Shown one piece after another: positions 31,253-38,760 of a stretch of DNA of 64,000 nucleotides. The translations under genes and the position numbers were made by a program. The stretch comes from Thermoanaerobaculia bacterium (GTDB taxonomy: Bacteria > Acidobacteriota > Thermoanaerobaculia > Gp7-AA8), in NCBI GenBank assembly GCA_017883235.1, contig JADGNY010000001.1, positions 62,001-126,000 of the forward strand. The letters run 5' to 3'. The notes under the pieces were generated by a model. The model was not told the origin of the DNA, made no database searches, and saw only the letters and a program-made list of their open reading frames with translations. Positions within the stretch are counted from its first letter, which is position 1; the number at the start of each line of letters is the position of its first letter.

Positions 31253-32341
31253 CTACGCGACCGGATAAATCGGATCGTTGAGAGGTGCCTTGGCCAGAGC
31301 ATCCAGCCGGGCCGCATGCGGCGTCAACGGCGTGGGACGGTAGTCGATGTCGCGCCAGCGCTCGATGATCGACCGGTGGAAGTACTCGGTTTTGAACTTC
31401 GTGGCACCGACCGTTCGATTCGCTCCGCTGAAGGTATAGACGATCGACTTCGAGTTGTGCACCGCCTGTTTGTAATCAGGGCTTGTCGGGAGTGCGCTGA
31501 TTGCCTTTTGGTCGTACTCGAGCCCGGCGGTCTCCGCCGACGCCATCATCCATTCAAAGGCGATGTCGGAGAGTCCGTGCTCCGGATAGCCGCCACCGAC
31601 GTCGCTGTGGGCGCCGGCGAACCAGACCTGCTGCACCATCTGTCCCGGATCGGGCTGGCTTTCCCAGAGCGTGGGCAGGAATGGATGGCGATGCTCGTCG
31701 ATGGCGAGGGCGTGGAACGCGAATTTAGCGGCACGGCTCAGGCTCGTGTCGAGAAACTGGAACTCCTTCTGATTCCAGGCACCAAAGGCCCGAAGCGGGA
31801 TGCCGAGGGCTCCGACTGTGTCCCAGACACCGACGCACTGGATGGGCGTGTCCGGCTCGATCGCGTAGGCGTTCTTGAACTTGACCGCGGCCGGATTGTC
31901 GGGCTTGACACCGCTCCGGTAGAGGGTCTTCGCGTCGGGATATTGCCTGACGGCGTCGCGGCGGAGAATGCCACAGCGGCGGATCATGCCGGCGATGCTG
32001 CGCGCCGTGTACGCGCCTCGGCTGAATCCGAAGAGATAGATGGAGTCGCCAGGCTCGTAGTTGGCGATGAGAAAACGGTAGGCGTCGTTGATGTTTCCTT
32101 CCAGCCCGTCACCGAACGCACCGCCGCCGATGCGGTCGGCGAGGTTCCCGGTTCCCACACCCTGGTCGTAGTAGACGATCTGCAGTGAACCGTCTTTTTT
32201 CCCCTTAGCGACCCGGCAGGCGATCTTGAGGACATTGGTGACACACAGGTCTTCCGTCACCTTACCGTTCACTTCGACCTTCTTCTTCTCCTGATCGGCG
32301 CTGTTCCAGGTTCCATCGCAGCAGAGGATGATGCTGGCCAT
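31253..32341 (-). CDS. DUF2235 alpha/beta-hydrolase
   Basis: DUF2235 proteins include the Tle1-type phospholipase effectors of type VI secretion and many cytosolic homologues. The 362-residue protein has the N-terminal nucleophile-fold start MASIILCCDGTWNSADQ, the nucleophile elbow FGFSRGAYTARSIAGM near residue 106, and a catalytic Asp/His region HSDVGGGYPEHGLSD near 230. There is no signal peptide and no VgrG, PAAR or T6SS gene nearby, so secretion is unsupported. A paralogue is at 37357. Confidence 0.85.
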   Translation of the reverse strand: MASIILCCDGTWNSADQEKKKVEVNGKVTEDLCVTNVLKIACRVAKGKKDGSLQIVYYDQGVGTGNLADRIGGGAFGDGLEGNINDAYRFLIANYEPGDSIYLFGFSRGAYTARSIAGMIRRCGILRRDAVRQYPDAKTLYRSGVKPDNPAAVKFKNAYAIEPDTPIQCVGVWDTVGALGIPLRAFGAWNQKEFQFLDTSLSRAAKFAFHALAIDEHRHPFLPTLWESQPDPGQMVQQVWFAGAHSDVGGGYPEHGLSDIAFEWMMASAETAGLEYDQKAISALPTSPDYKQAVHNSKSIVYTFSGANRTVGATKFKTEYFHRSIIERWRDIDYRPTPLTPHAARLDALAKAPLNDPIYPVA

Positions 32342-32394
32342 GATTGATCTCCTGTTTTGTGGATGTTAATCCCAAGGCGGCGTCGCGGCAGTGC

Positions 32395-32400
32395 TACAAT
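32395..32400 (+). promoter_or_regulatory. -10 element TACAAT for the thrS leader
   Basis: TACAAT ends 10 nt before the leader-peptide ATG, so the transcript would begin essentially at that codon. The -35 region is not recognisable. Confidence 0.55.
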
Positions 32401-32410
32401 CCGCCGCTCC

Positions 32411-32476
32411 ATGCGACCGTCATCGACACCTTGCACCACGCGAACGACGGAGACGCCTCCTCCGCCCTGTCGATGA
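32411..32476 (+). CDS. Thr-rich leader peptide of thrS
   Basis: Twenty-one codons encode a peptide that begins MRPSSTPCTTRTTETPPPPC and ends in Arg before TGA. Six of the residues are Thr (codons 6, 9, 10, 12, 13, 15). The last three sense codons overlap the antiterminator arm 32464-32472. The peptide is expected to act only through ribosome position: stalling at Thr codons when Thr-tRNA is scarce, or reaching the stop when it is plentiful. The start is probably leaderless. Confidence 0.75.
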   Translation: MRPSSTPCTTRTTETPPPPCR

Positions 32477-32530
32477 TCCAAGCTTGAACGAACACGCGAC
32501 AGGGCCGAGCAATCGGCCCTGTTTGATTTT
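32464..32530 (+). promoter_or_regulatory. transcription attenuator (antiterminator/terminator) of thrS
   Basis: Arm 1 (32464-32472) is perfectly complementary over 9 nt to 32497-32505. The same 32499-32508 segment instead pairs over 10 nt with 32513-32522, with loop gcaa, followed by ttgatttt, which is an intrinsic terminator. The two pairings exclude each other. A ribosome at the leader stop would cover arm 1 and favour the terminator; one stalled at the Thr codons leaves arm 1 free. Confidence 0.78.
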
Positions 32531-32541
32531 GGAGACAAAAC

Positions 32542-34494
32542 ATGCACGTTGAATTACCAGACGGATCAAAACGCGAAGTTCCCGACGGCGCCACCGTGGC
32601 CGACGTCGCCGCATCGATCGGCAAGGGGCTGGCCAGGGCTGCCATCGCCGGCAAGGTGAACGGTAAGGTCGTCGACGTCTACTCCCCGGTCCCCGACAAC
32701 GCCAAAATCGAGATCGTCACGCCGAAGAGCGAGGCCGGGCTCGATACCATCCGCCACTCCACCGCCCATCTCATGGCCATGGCCGTACAGGATCTCTTCC
32801 CCGGGACGCAGGTCACCATCGGCCCGGTCATCGAGAACGGGTTCTTCTACGACTTCGGCACCGACCGGCCGTTCTCCGATGAAGACCTCCGCCGCATCGA
32901 GGAGAAGATGGCGGAGATCGTCAAGCGCGATCTCCCGGTCCGGCGCGAGGTGCTCAGCCGCGACGAGGCCATCGCCACGTTCGAGAAGCTCGGCGAGAAG
33001 TACAAGGTCGAGATCATCAAAGGCATCCCCGGCGATGAACCGCTCTCGGTCTACCGGCAGGGGGAGTGGTTCGATCTCTGCCGCGGGCCGCACGTCCCCT
33101 CCACCGGCCGGCTCGGCGCGTTCAAGCTGACCTCCGTCGCCGGCGCGTACTGGCGCGGCGACGAGCACAACGCCATGCTGCAGCGGATCTACGGAACCGC
33201 CTGGGCGGACAAGGACGAGCTCAACGCCTACGTCAAGCGCGTGGAAGAGGCGAAGGCGCGCGACCACCGCAAGCTCGGCAAGGAGCTCGATCTCTTCATG
33301 TTCTCGCAGTTCGCGCCGTCGATGCCCTTCTTCCTGCCGAAGGGAGCGACGATCTACAACGCGCTGATCGACTTCGTCCGCGACTTCTACGCCCGCGACG
33401 GCTACAGCGAGGTGATCGCGCCGATCATCTTCGATACCGAGCTGTTCAAAATCTCCGGGCACTACGACAACTACAAGGACAACATGTTCTTCTCGGAGAT
33501 CGAGGAACGGGAGTACGGCGTCAAGCCGATGAACTGCCCCGGTCATATCCAGATCTTCGCCATGGAGCGGCGCTCCTACCGCGATCTGCCGATCCGCTAC
33601 GCCGAGTTCACCCGGCTGCACCGCTACGAGCGCTCGGGCGTCACCCACGGGCTGGTGCGGGTCCGGTCGTTCGCGCAGGACGACGCTCATCTCTTCGTCA
33701 CTCCCGATCAGATCGAGCCCGAGATCGAACGCGAGCTGCGCCTGATCAAGGAGATCTACGACATCTTCGATTTCAAGGAGGTGCGCATCGCCCTCTCCAC
33801 CCGCCCCGAGAAGCGCCTCGGCTCGGACGCGTTGTGGGACAACGCCGAAAGCGCCCTGGAGAGCGCGCTGAAGAAAAACGGCGTCGACTACCACATCAAC
33901 CCCGGCGAAGGGGCGTTCTACGGCCCGAAGCTTGAGTTCCAGGTCACCGACGCCATCGGCCGTCCCTGGCAACTGGGAACCATCCAGCTCGACTACGCGC
34001 TGCCGGAGCGCTTCCAACTGCACTACATCGGCGCCGACAACGGCGTGCACCAGCCGGTGATGATCCACCGCGCAATACTCGGCTCCCTGGAGCGGTTCAT
34101 CGGCATCATCATCGAACACTTTGCCGGAGCGTTCCCGTTATGGCTGGCGCCGGTGCAGGCCTCGGTGCTGCCGCTGTCGGAGAAGTTCCTCGACTACGGG
34201 CGCGAGACGGCGGCCACGCTTCGCAAGGCCGGCTTGCGGGTCGAGACCGACGAGTCGAACGAGAAGCTCGGCGCGAAGATCCGCGACGCGCAGTTGAAGA
34301 AGATTCCCTACATGCTGGTGGTCGGCGAGAAGGAAGTCGCGGCAGGAACGGTGTCCGTCCGGAAACGGACCGGCGGCGATCAGGAGCGTTTGGGGTCTCC
34401 TCTCAACCTCGATCGGCTGCTTCGATCGATGTCGGTCGACGATTTCGTCGCCGAAGCGAAGCGGGGCATCGCGGCCCGCTCGTTGACTTTGTGA
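32542..34494 (+). CDS. thrS: threonyl-tRNA synthetase
   Basis: The enzyme charges tRNA-Thr. The 650-residue protein has the full class II layout: TGS domain (1-62), editing domain with RHSTAHLMAMAV (about 71-82), catalytic core with zinc ligand Cys in NCPGHIQIF and motif 2 LHRYERSG, motif 3 region near IHRAILGSLERF, and the anticodon-binding domain to the end. GGAG at 32531 precedes ATG. It is preceded by the leader-peptide attenuator and followed by infC. Confidence 0.98.
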   Translation: MHVELPDGSKREVPDGATVADVAASIGKGLARAAIAGKVNGKVVDVYSPVPDNAKIEIVTPKSEAGLDTIRHSTAHLMAMAVQDLFPGTQVTIGPVIENGFFYDFGTDRPFSDEDLRRIEEKMAEIVKRDLPVRREVLSRDEAIATFEKLGEKYKVEIIKGIPGDEPLSVYRQGEWFDLCRGPHVPSTGRLGAFKLTSVAGAYWRGDEHNAMLQRIYGTAWADKDELNAYVKRVEEAKARDHRKLGKELDLFMFSQFAPSMPFFLPKGATIYNALIDFVRDFYARDGYSEVIAPIIFDTELFKISGHYDNYKDNMFFSEIEEREYGVKPMNCPGHIQIFAMERRSYRDLPIRYAEFTRLHRYERSGVTHGLVRVRSFAQDDAHLFVTPDQIEPEIERELRLIKEIYDIFDFKEVRIALSTRPEKRLGSDALWDNAESALESALKKNGVDYHINPGEGAFYGPKLEFQVTDAIGRPWQLGTIQLDYALPERFQLHYIGADNGVHQPVMIHRAILGSLERFIGIIIEHFAGAFPLWLAPVQASVLPLSEKFLDYGRETAATLRKAGLRVETDESNEKLGAKIRDAQLKKIPYMLVVGEKEVAAGTVSVRKRTGGDQERLGSPLNLDRLLRSMSVDDFVAEAKRGIAARSLTL

Positions 34495-34549
34495 TGGTTT
34501 ATTCGTAGATTTCGCGCTTCCGCGCAACAGATAACAGGAGGATTTCCGC

Positions 34550-35107
34550 ATTTTCCCACCACGACGAGGATCGCGTTTCGACCGGAGACCTGCAGAACCT
34601 GAGTCCAGAATCAATGAAATGATCCGCGGCATCCCTGAGGTCCGCCTCATCGGTGCTGACGGCTCCCAGATCGGTGTCGTCCCCCTGCTGCAGGCGCAGG
34701 ACATGGCCCGAGAGAAAGACCTCGACCTCGTGGAGATCTCGCCGACGGCGAACCCTCCCGTCTGCAAGGTCATGGACTACGGCAAGTACGTTTTCCAGCA
34801 GAAGAAGAAGCAGAGCGAGGCCAAGAAGAAGCAGAAGGTGATCGTCGTCAAGGAGGTGCAGTTCCGCCCCCGCATCGACGACCACGATTTCGATTTCAAA
34901 AAGAACAACATCGTCCGTTTCCTGCAGCACGGCGATAAGGTCAAAGCCTCGATCCGCTTCCGAGGACGGGAGATGACCCACATGGAGCTCGGCCGGGCCG
35001 TGCTCGATCGCCTGCTCAGCGAGATCAAGGAGTTCGGCGCTCCCGAGAATGCCAATCCCGACGTTCAGGGGAACCGCATGACGATGGTGATATCGCCGGT
35101 GAAGTAG
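34550..35107 (+). CDS. infC: translation initiation factor IF-3, AUU start
   Basis: IF-3 checks start-codon selection. The conserved N-terminal segment SRINEMIRGIPEVRLIGADG requires a start upstream of the ATG at 34619. In that frame ATT at 34550 lies 8 nt after a perfect AGGAGG (34536-34541), giving 185 residues beginning (M)IFPPRRGSRFDRRP. A rare AUU start is the conserved basis of IF-3 autoregulation. The linker is Lys-rich (FQQKKKQSEAKKKQK), and the C-domain ends VQGNRMTMVISPVK. Confidence 0.93.
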   Translation: MFPPRRGSRFDRRPAEPESRINEMIRGIPEVRLIGADGSQIGVVPLLQAQDMAREKDLDLVEISPTANPPVCKVMDYGKYVFQQKKKQSEAKKKQKVIVVKEVQFRPRIDDHDFDFKKNNIVRFLQHGDKVKASIRFRGREMTHMELGRAVLDRLLSEIKEFGAPENANPDVQGNRMTMVISPVK

Positions 35108-35179
35108 GGAGTCGGGAATCGGGGGTCGGGAGTCGGAGAAAAACCTCCCGACTTGTCTCATCCGACGCCCGACCCCCGT
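35107..35179. repeat. heptad-repeat hairpin between infC and rpmI
   Basis: gtcggga/atcgggg/gtcggga heptads (35111-35137) face cccgact and ccgacgc/ccgaccc units to 35177. It is the same flavour as the hairpins in the ribosomal array 20 kb away and on the opposite coding strand, so it is not tied to one operon. Confidence 0.8.
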
Positions 35180-35217
35180 GGAATTCACATTCCCCTCAGT
35201 CAGTTAGGAGCCAAGCT

Positions 35218-35415
35218 ATGCCGAAGATGAAAACGCATCGTGGAGCCGCCAAGCGGTTCAAGAAGTCGGGAACGGGCAAGATTCAGCGCAATCACGCCTT
35301 CCATTCGCACATCCTCACCAAGAAATCGCCCGGCCGCAAAGCGGAACTGGGACGAGAGACTCAGGTGTCGAAAGCGAACGAGAAGACCGTGCGGCGGATG
35401 ATTCCGTACCTGTAG
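35218..35415 (+). CDS. rpmI: 50S ribosomal protein L35
   Basis: The 65-residue basic protein begins MPKMKTHRGAAKRFKKSGTG and contains HILTKKSPGRKAELG. It lies between infC and rplT. A weak hairpin (35416-35453, ggctcttagctgtcgg facing ggcagccgagagtc) fills part of the 111-bp gap to rplT, and nothing else is seen there. Confidence 0.97.
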   Translation: MPKMKTHRGAAKRFKKSGTGKIQRNHAFHSHILTKKSPGRKAELGRETQVSKANEKTVRRMIPYL

Positions 35416-35526
35416 CCGGCTCTTAGCTGTCGGACACCCGGCAGCCGAGAGTCACCAACCCGAGCGAGGCACGGTAATCACCACTCCTGACCCGCCCGCT
35501 CAGAACGAAGCAAACGAGGAGACAAG

Positions 35527-35955
35527 ATGCCGAGAGTCAAACGGGGTCCAAAGAGAAAGAACCGCCGCACCAAGATCCTGAAGCTGGCCAAAGGCTACTT
35601 CGGGATGAAGTCGCGCGGTCACCGCATCGCGAAACAGCAGGTCGAGAAGGGGCTGAACTCCGCCTTCGCCGGCCGCAAGGATCGCAAGGGTGATTTCCGG
35701 ACGCTCTGGATCGCCCGCATCAACGCCGCCGCCCGCTTGAACGGGATCTCCTACTCGCAGCTCATCGCCGGCCTGAAGGCCGCCGGTTCGCTGGTCGACC
35801 GGAAGATCATGGCCGACATCGCCGTCCGCGATGCCGCCGCGTTCACCGCCTTCGTCGACGCCGCGAAAGCTGCCCTGAACAAGCAGCAGCTTCGTACCGC
35901 GCTCGACAAAGAGACGGCCGCGAAGCACCCCGCAGCGAAACAGGCCACGGCGTAA
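35527..35955 (+). CDS. rplT: 50S ribosomal protein L20
   Basis: L20 is essential for early 50S assembly. The 142-residue protein begins [20 protein letters not shown] and has [20 protein letters not shown]. The Ala/Lys-rich C-terminal tail of about 25 residues is longer than usual. A Shine-Dalgarno gaggaga precedes the ATG. Confidence 0.97.
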   Translation: MPRVKRGPKRKNRRTKILKLAKGYFGMKSRGHRIAKQQVEKGLNSAFAGRKDRKGDFRTLWIARINAAARLNGISYSQLIAGLKAAGSLVDRKIMADIAVRDAAAFTAFVDAAKAALNKQQLRTALDKETAAKHPAAKQATA

Positions 35956-36052
35956 CGGTTTCCAAGGTTCAAGCAGGAGTCCGCGCGACCGTACATTCTT
36001 CGCGGAAATGGCGGCTGAGCCTTGGGCAACCAACGCCGCCGGCCGTGCCGGC
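35956..36052. repeat. dispersed intergenic repeat, copy 2
   Basis: It starts directly after the rplT stop with cggtttccaagg and ends with gccggccgtgccggc before the pheS promoter. Its start (aacggtttcca) and 3' third match the copy at 29960-30052 in the same orientation. An in-frame translation exists but is not PheS-like. Confidence 0.7.
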
Positions 36053-36055
36053 TTG

Positions 36056-36061
36056 TACAAT
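36056..36061 (+). promoter_or_regulatory. -10 element TACAAT for pheS
   Basis: TACAAT ends 12 nt before the pheS ATG at 36074. No Shine-Dalgarno lies in that space, which suggests a very short or absent leader and a promoter separate from the thrS transcript. Confidence 0.5.
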
Positions 36062-36073
36062 CGCCGGCCCGAC

Positions 36074-37111
36074 ATGCTCGACGACATCACACGCATCCAT
36101 CACGAATTCGACGCCGCCCTCGCCGGCGCCAACACCGCCGCCGCGCTCGACGAGCTGCGCGTCCACTACTTCGGCCGCAAGGGCGGCCTGATCCCCGCGC
36201 TCTTCGCACGCCTCAAGGAAGTGCCGAAGGAGCAGAAGAAGGACGCCGGCGACGCGCTGAACAAGCTCCGCGACCGCCTCGAGTCGGAGCTGAAGGAAAA
36301 GCACGAGCGCATCGCCGCCGAGGAGTCGAAGCGGAAGGAGACGCGCGACATCATCGACGTCACCCTCCCCCCCCGCCTTCCCAACCTCGGCCACCTTCAT
36401 CCCGTGACCATCGTCCGCCGCGAGATGGAGACCATCTTCGCCGAGATGGGCTATTCGCTCGATCCCGGCCCCGAGGTCGAGACCGACTGGTACAACTTCG
36501 AAGCGCTCAACTTCACCCCCGACCACCCGGCCCGCGATACGCAGGACACGTTCTTCCTCAATGCATTTCTCAACGCTGAACCATACCTCCTGCGCACCCA
36601 CACCTCGAACGTGCAGATCCGATCGATGGAGAAGTACAAGCCGCCGGTGAAGGTGCTCTCCTGCGGCCGCGTCTACCGCCGCGACGAGATCACCATGCGC
36701 CGCTCGCCGATGTTCCATCAGGCCGAGGGCTTCCTCGTCGACAAAGGGATCCACATCGGCCACCTCCGCGCCACGCTCGAGCACTTCATCAAGCGCCTCT
36801 TCGGCGCCGACTCGAAGATGCGCATGCGCCCGAGCTTTTTCCCCTTCACCGAACCGTCCGCCGAAGTCGACATGTCGTGTGTGTTTTGTAAAGGTTCCGG
36901 CTGTGGGACCTGCTCTCAAACCGGCTGGATGGAGATCCTCGGCTGCGGCATGATCCACCCCCAGGTCCTCCGCAACGTCGGCATCGACCCCGAGGAATGG
37001 AGCGGCTTCGCCTTCGGCCTCGGCCTCGACCGCTGCGCCATGATCAAGTTCGACATCCCGAACATCCGGACGCTGTTCGAGAACGATCTGAGGGTGCTGC
37101 AGCAGTTCTAA
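36074..37111 (+). CDS. pheS: phenylalanyl-tRNA synthetase alpha chain
   Basis: This is the catalytic chain of the heterotetrameric enzyme. I chose 36074 (MLDDITRIHHEFDAALAG); the 22 codons before it lie in a dispersed repeat. The 345-residue protein has an N-terminal coiled coil (about 1-85), the catalytic core from HPVTIVRREMETIFAEMGYS, motif 2 SCGRVYRRDEITMRRSPMFH, the Cys-rich loop CVFCKGSGCGTCSQTGWMEI, and motif 3 GFAFGLGLDRCAMIKFDIPN. pheT does not follow. Confidence 0.97.
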   Translation: MLDDITRIHHEFDAALAGANTAAALDELRVHYFGRKGGLIPALFARLKEVPKEQKKDAGDALNKLRDRLESELKEKHERIAAEESKRKETRDIIDVTLPPRLPNLGHLHPVTIVRREMETIFAEMGYSLDPGPEVETDWYNFEALNFTPDHPARDTQDTFFLNAFLNAEPYLLRTHTSNVQIRSMEKYKPPVKVLSCGRVYRRDEITMRRSPMFHQAEGFLVDKGIHIGHLRATLEHFIKRLFGADSKMRMRPSFFPFTEPSAEVDMSCVFCKGSGCGTCSQTGWMEILGCGMIHPQVLRNVGIDPEEWSGFAFGLGLDRCAMIKFDIPNIRTLFENDLRVLQQF

Positions 37112-37164
37112 CTCCCGCTTTCACACGCACCTTCATTCACGAGCCGTTCCTAGCGCAACGTCAC

Positions 37165-37356
37165 CGAGCGATTTTTTGGGACCTCACCGATAAACGCATT
37201 CGCCGCAGAACGTTCACTTCAGTCGACGAGCTGAATAAGGCGATCTTCGAACTAGAAAGACTGAGCGCATCCTCTCCCTTTCTCTTCGCCGTGCTTTCCA
37301 ATGGCAATCGATCAAAGGTGGAGATAGGGAAACCCTCCGGCGTGTTACTCTCATAA
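37165..37356 (+). pseudogene. possible remnant of an IS630-type transposase C-terminus
   Basis: An open frame with no start of its own reads RAIFWDLTDKRIRRRTFTSV then DELNKAIFELERL. This resembles the FF-LT-RIRRG-F-SV-EL-AI ending of IS630-family transposases. The following 30 residues (SPFLFAVLSNGNRSKVEIG) are not typical, so this may be a chimaera or another small gene. It sits exactly where pheT would be expected and stops directly at the start of the next gene. Confidence 0.35.
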
Positions 37357-38760
37357 GTGAGGTGGCTCGTGAACACTTTGGTTCGACTTGGGGTACTCAT
37401 CATGGCGGTCGAAAGCATGCGCGCGGGTGCGGGGCAGGCTGCGCAAACTGAGACTACACCGTCGCGCGCGCCGCGGCGGATCGTGCTCTGTCTTGACGGG
37501 ACATGGAACGGCGCGTTCGATGAGACGAAGCGACGCGACGGCCAAACGGTACTGAAGCCGACAAACCCGCTCAAGCTTTGCCGGGCCGTGAAGCCGTTCG
37601 ATGATAAGGGCGTGGGGCAGATCGCTTACTACGCGATCGGTGTTGGTTCGCTCTCCGTCTACCCAGGAACCTCGAACTGGCTGCTGCACCATTTCGACCG
37701 CATCCTCGGCGGCGCATTCGGCGCTGGATTCGAGGGAAACGTCGAAGATGCGTTGCATTTTCTAACGTTGAACTACGAGCCGGGCGATGAAGTATACATC
37801 TTCGGCTTTAGCCGCGGTGCGGGCACCGCGCGCGCCGTTACGAAGTTTCTGGAGTGGAACCGCGGCGTGCCACAAAAGGGCGATGCCTACTACCTGCCGC
37901 TACTCTTTCGCGAATACCTTCGCGTTCAGGGTGGTACAGATGACCGTCAGTACGAGCGCTTCAAAGACAAACTCGACGACGAGAACAAGAAACGACCCCA
38001 AAAGAAACCGTTAGAGCGGTTCACGCCCGTGACGGTCCGCTACCTTGGCGTGTGGGACACGGTCATGGCGCTCGGATCACGGCTGAATTCGAGGGGTGCG
38101 AACACCTCGTCGCAGAATCGAGCCTTCTTTGCCGGCGATGCTCCGGCTTCGTGTGTCAAGCGCGCACGGCAGGCGCTAGCCATCGACGAGCGCCGCTTCG
38201 ATTTCCGTCCCGAGGTTTGGATCAAAGCCCTCGATGGCCAAGAGGTTGAGCAACGCTGGTTCGCAGGCGTGCATTCGAACGTCGGTGGGGGCTACCTTCA
38301 CGACGGACTGGCCAACGTCGCGTTCCACTGGGTCATGAACGGTGCCGAGAAAGAGGGGCTGCAGGTCGATCATGCCTTCGCCGATGTTTACGAAGGAGGT
38401 TCGCTCGACTCTCTGTACCAATCGTCAACGCCGTTCTACCAAGTCTTCGATCTTATCCGCAACACGGTCGGACGCGGTGAGCGTGAGCTTCATGGATTCC
38501 ACGCCGACCTCTCCCCGTCGGTCATCGAGAGAATGCGCGCCAAACCTTCCGAAGTGTTGGACAGCGAGCGTCAGCCTTCTTCGAAGCCTTACCGGCCTGA
38601 GAACGTCCTGCGCTTCCTCGCTGCTCAGCCGAACCTCGACTCATATCTTCAGGAAATCGGGCTGAAGAACGTTGCGATCAAAGATCTACCGGAGGATGTG
38701 CAGGAGCGGATCAAGACGCTTCGGGCAACTTCCGCTGCTATAGGCGGGGCTCGGCCATGA
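37357..38760 (+). CDS. DUF2235 alpha/beta-hydrolase, operon gene 1
   Basis: The 467-residue protein has a GTG start; the ATG at 37402 is an alternative. The fold starts RRIVLCLDGTWNGAFDETKR, with the nucleophile elbow IFGFSRGAGTARAVTKFLEW near residues 148-167 and the catalytic Asp/His region GVHSNVGGGYLHDGLANVAF near 306-325. A short hydrophobic stretch at the N-terminus could be a weak signal or an artefact of the upstream start. It is longer than the paralogue at 31253. Its stop overlaps the next start (ATGA). The likely chemistry is ester or phospholipid hydrolysis, unproven. Confidence 0.82.
   Translation: MRWLVNTLVRLGVLIMAVESMRAGAGQAAQTETTPSRAPRRIVLCLDGTWNGAFDETKRRDGQTVLKPTNPLKLCRAVKPFDDKGVGQIAYYAIGVGSLSVYPGTSNWLLHHFDRILGGAFGAGFEGNVEDALHFLTLNYEPGDEVYIFGFSRGAGTARAVTKFLEWNRGVPQKGDAYYLPLLFREYLRVQGGTDDRQYERFKDKLDDENKKRPQKKPLERFTPVTVRYLGVWDTVMALGSRLNSRGANTSSQNRAFFAGDAPASCVKRARQALAIDERRFDFRPEVWIKALDGQEVEQRWFAGVHSNVGGGYLHDGLANVAFHWVMNGAEKEGLQVDHAFADVYEGGSLDSLYQSSTPFYQVFDLIRNTVGRGERELHGFHADLSPSVIERMRAKPSEVLDSERQPSSKPYRPENVLRFLAAQPNLDSYLQEIGLKNVAIKDLPEDVQERIKTLRATSAAIGGARP

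Noticed and set aside
31253-32341. Type VI secretion lipase effector with immunity gene
   Set aside because: No VgrG, PAAR, adaptor or immunity-like neighbour; kept only as a DUF2235 hydrolase.
32350-32541. T-box riboswitch upstream of thrS
   Set aside because: No T-box consensus or stem I is present; the leader peptide with competing hairpins explains the sequence better.
36008-36073. 22-codon N-terminal extension of PheS
   Set aside because: It is a translation of the dispersed repeat and includes the -10 box; PheS homologues start near MLDDITRIHH.
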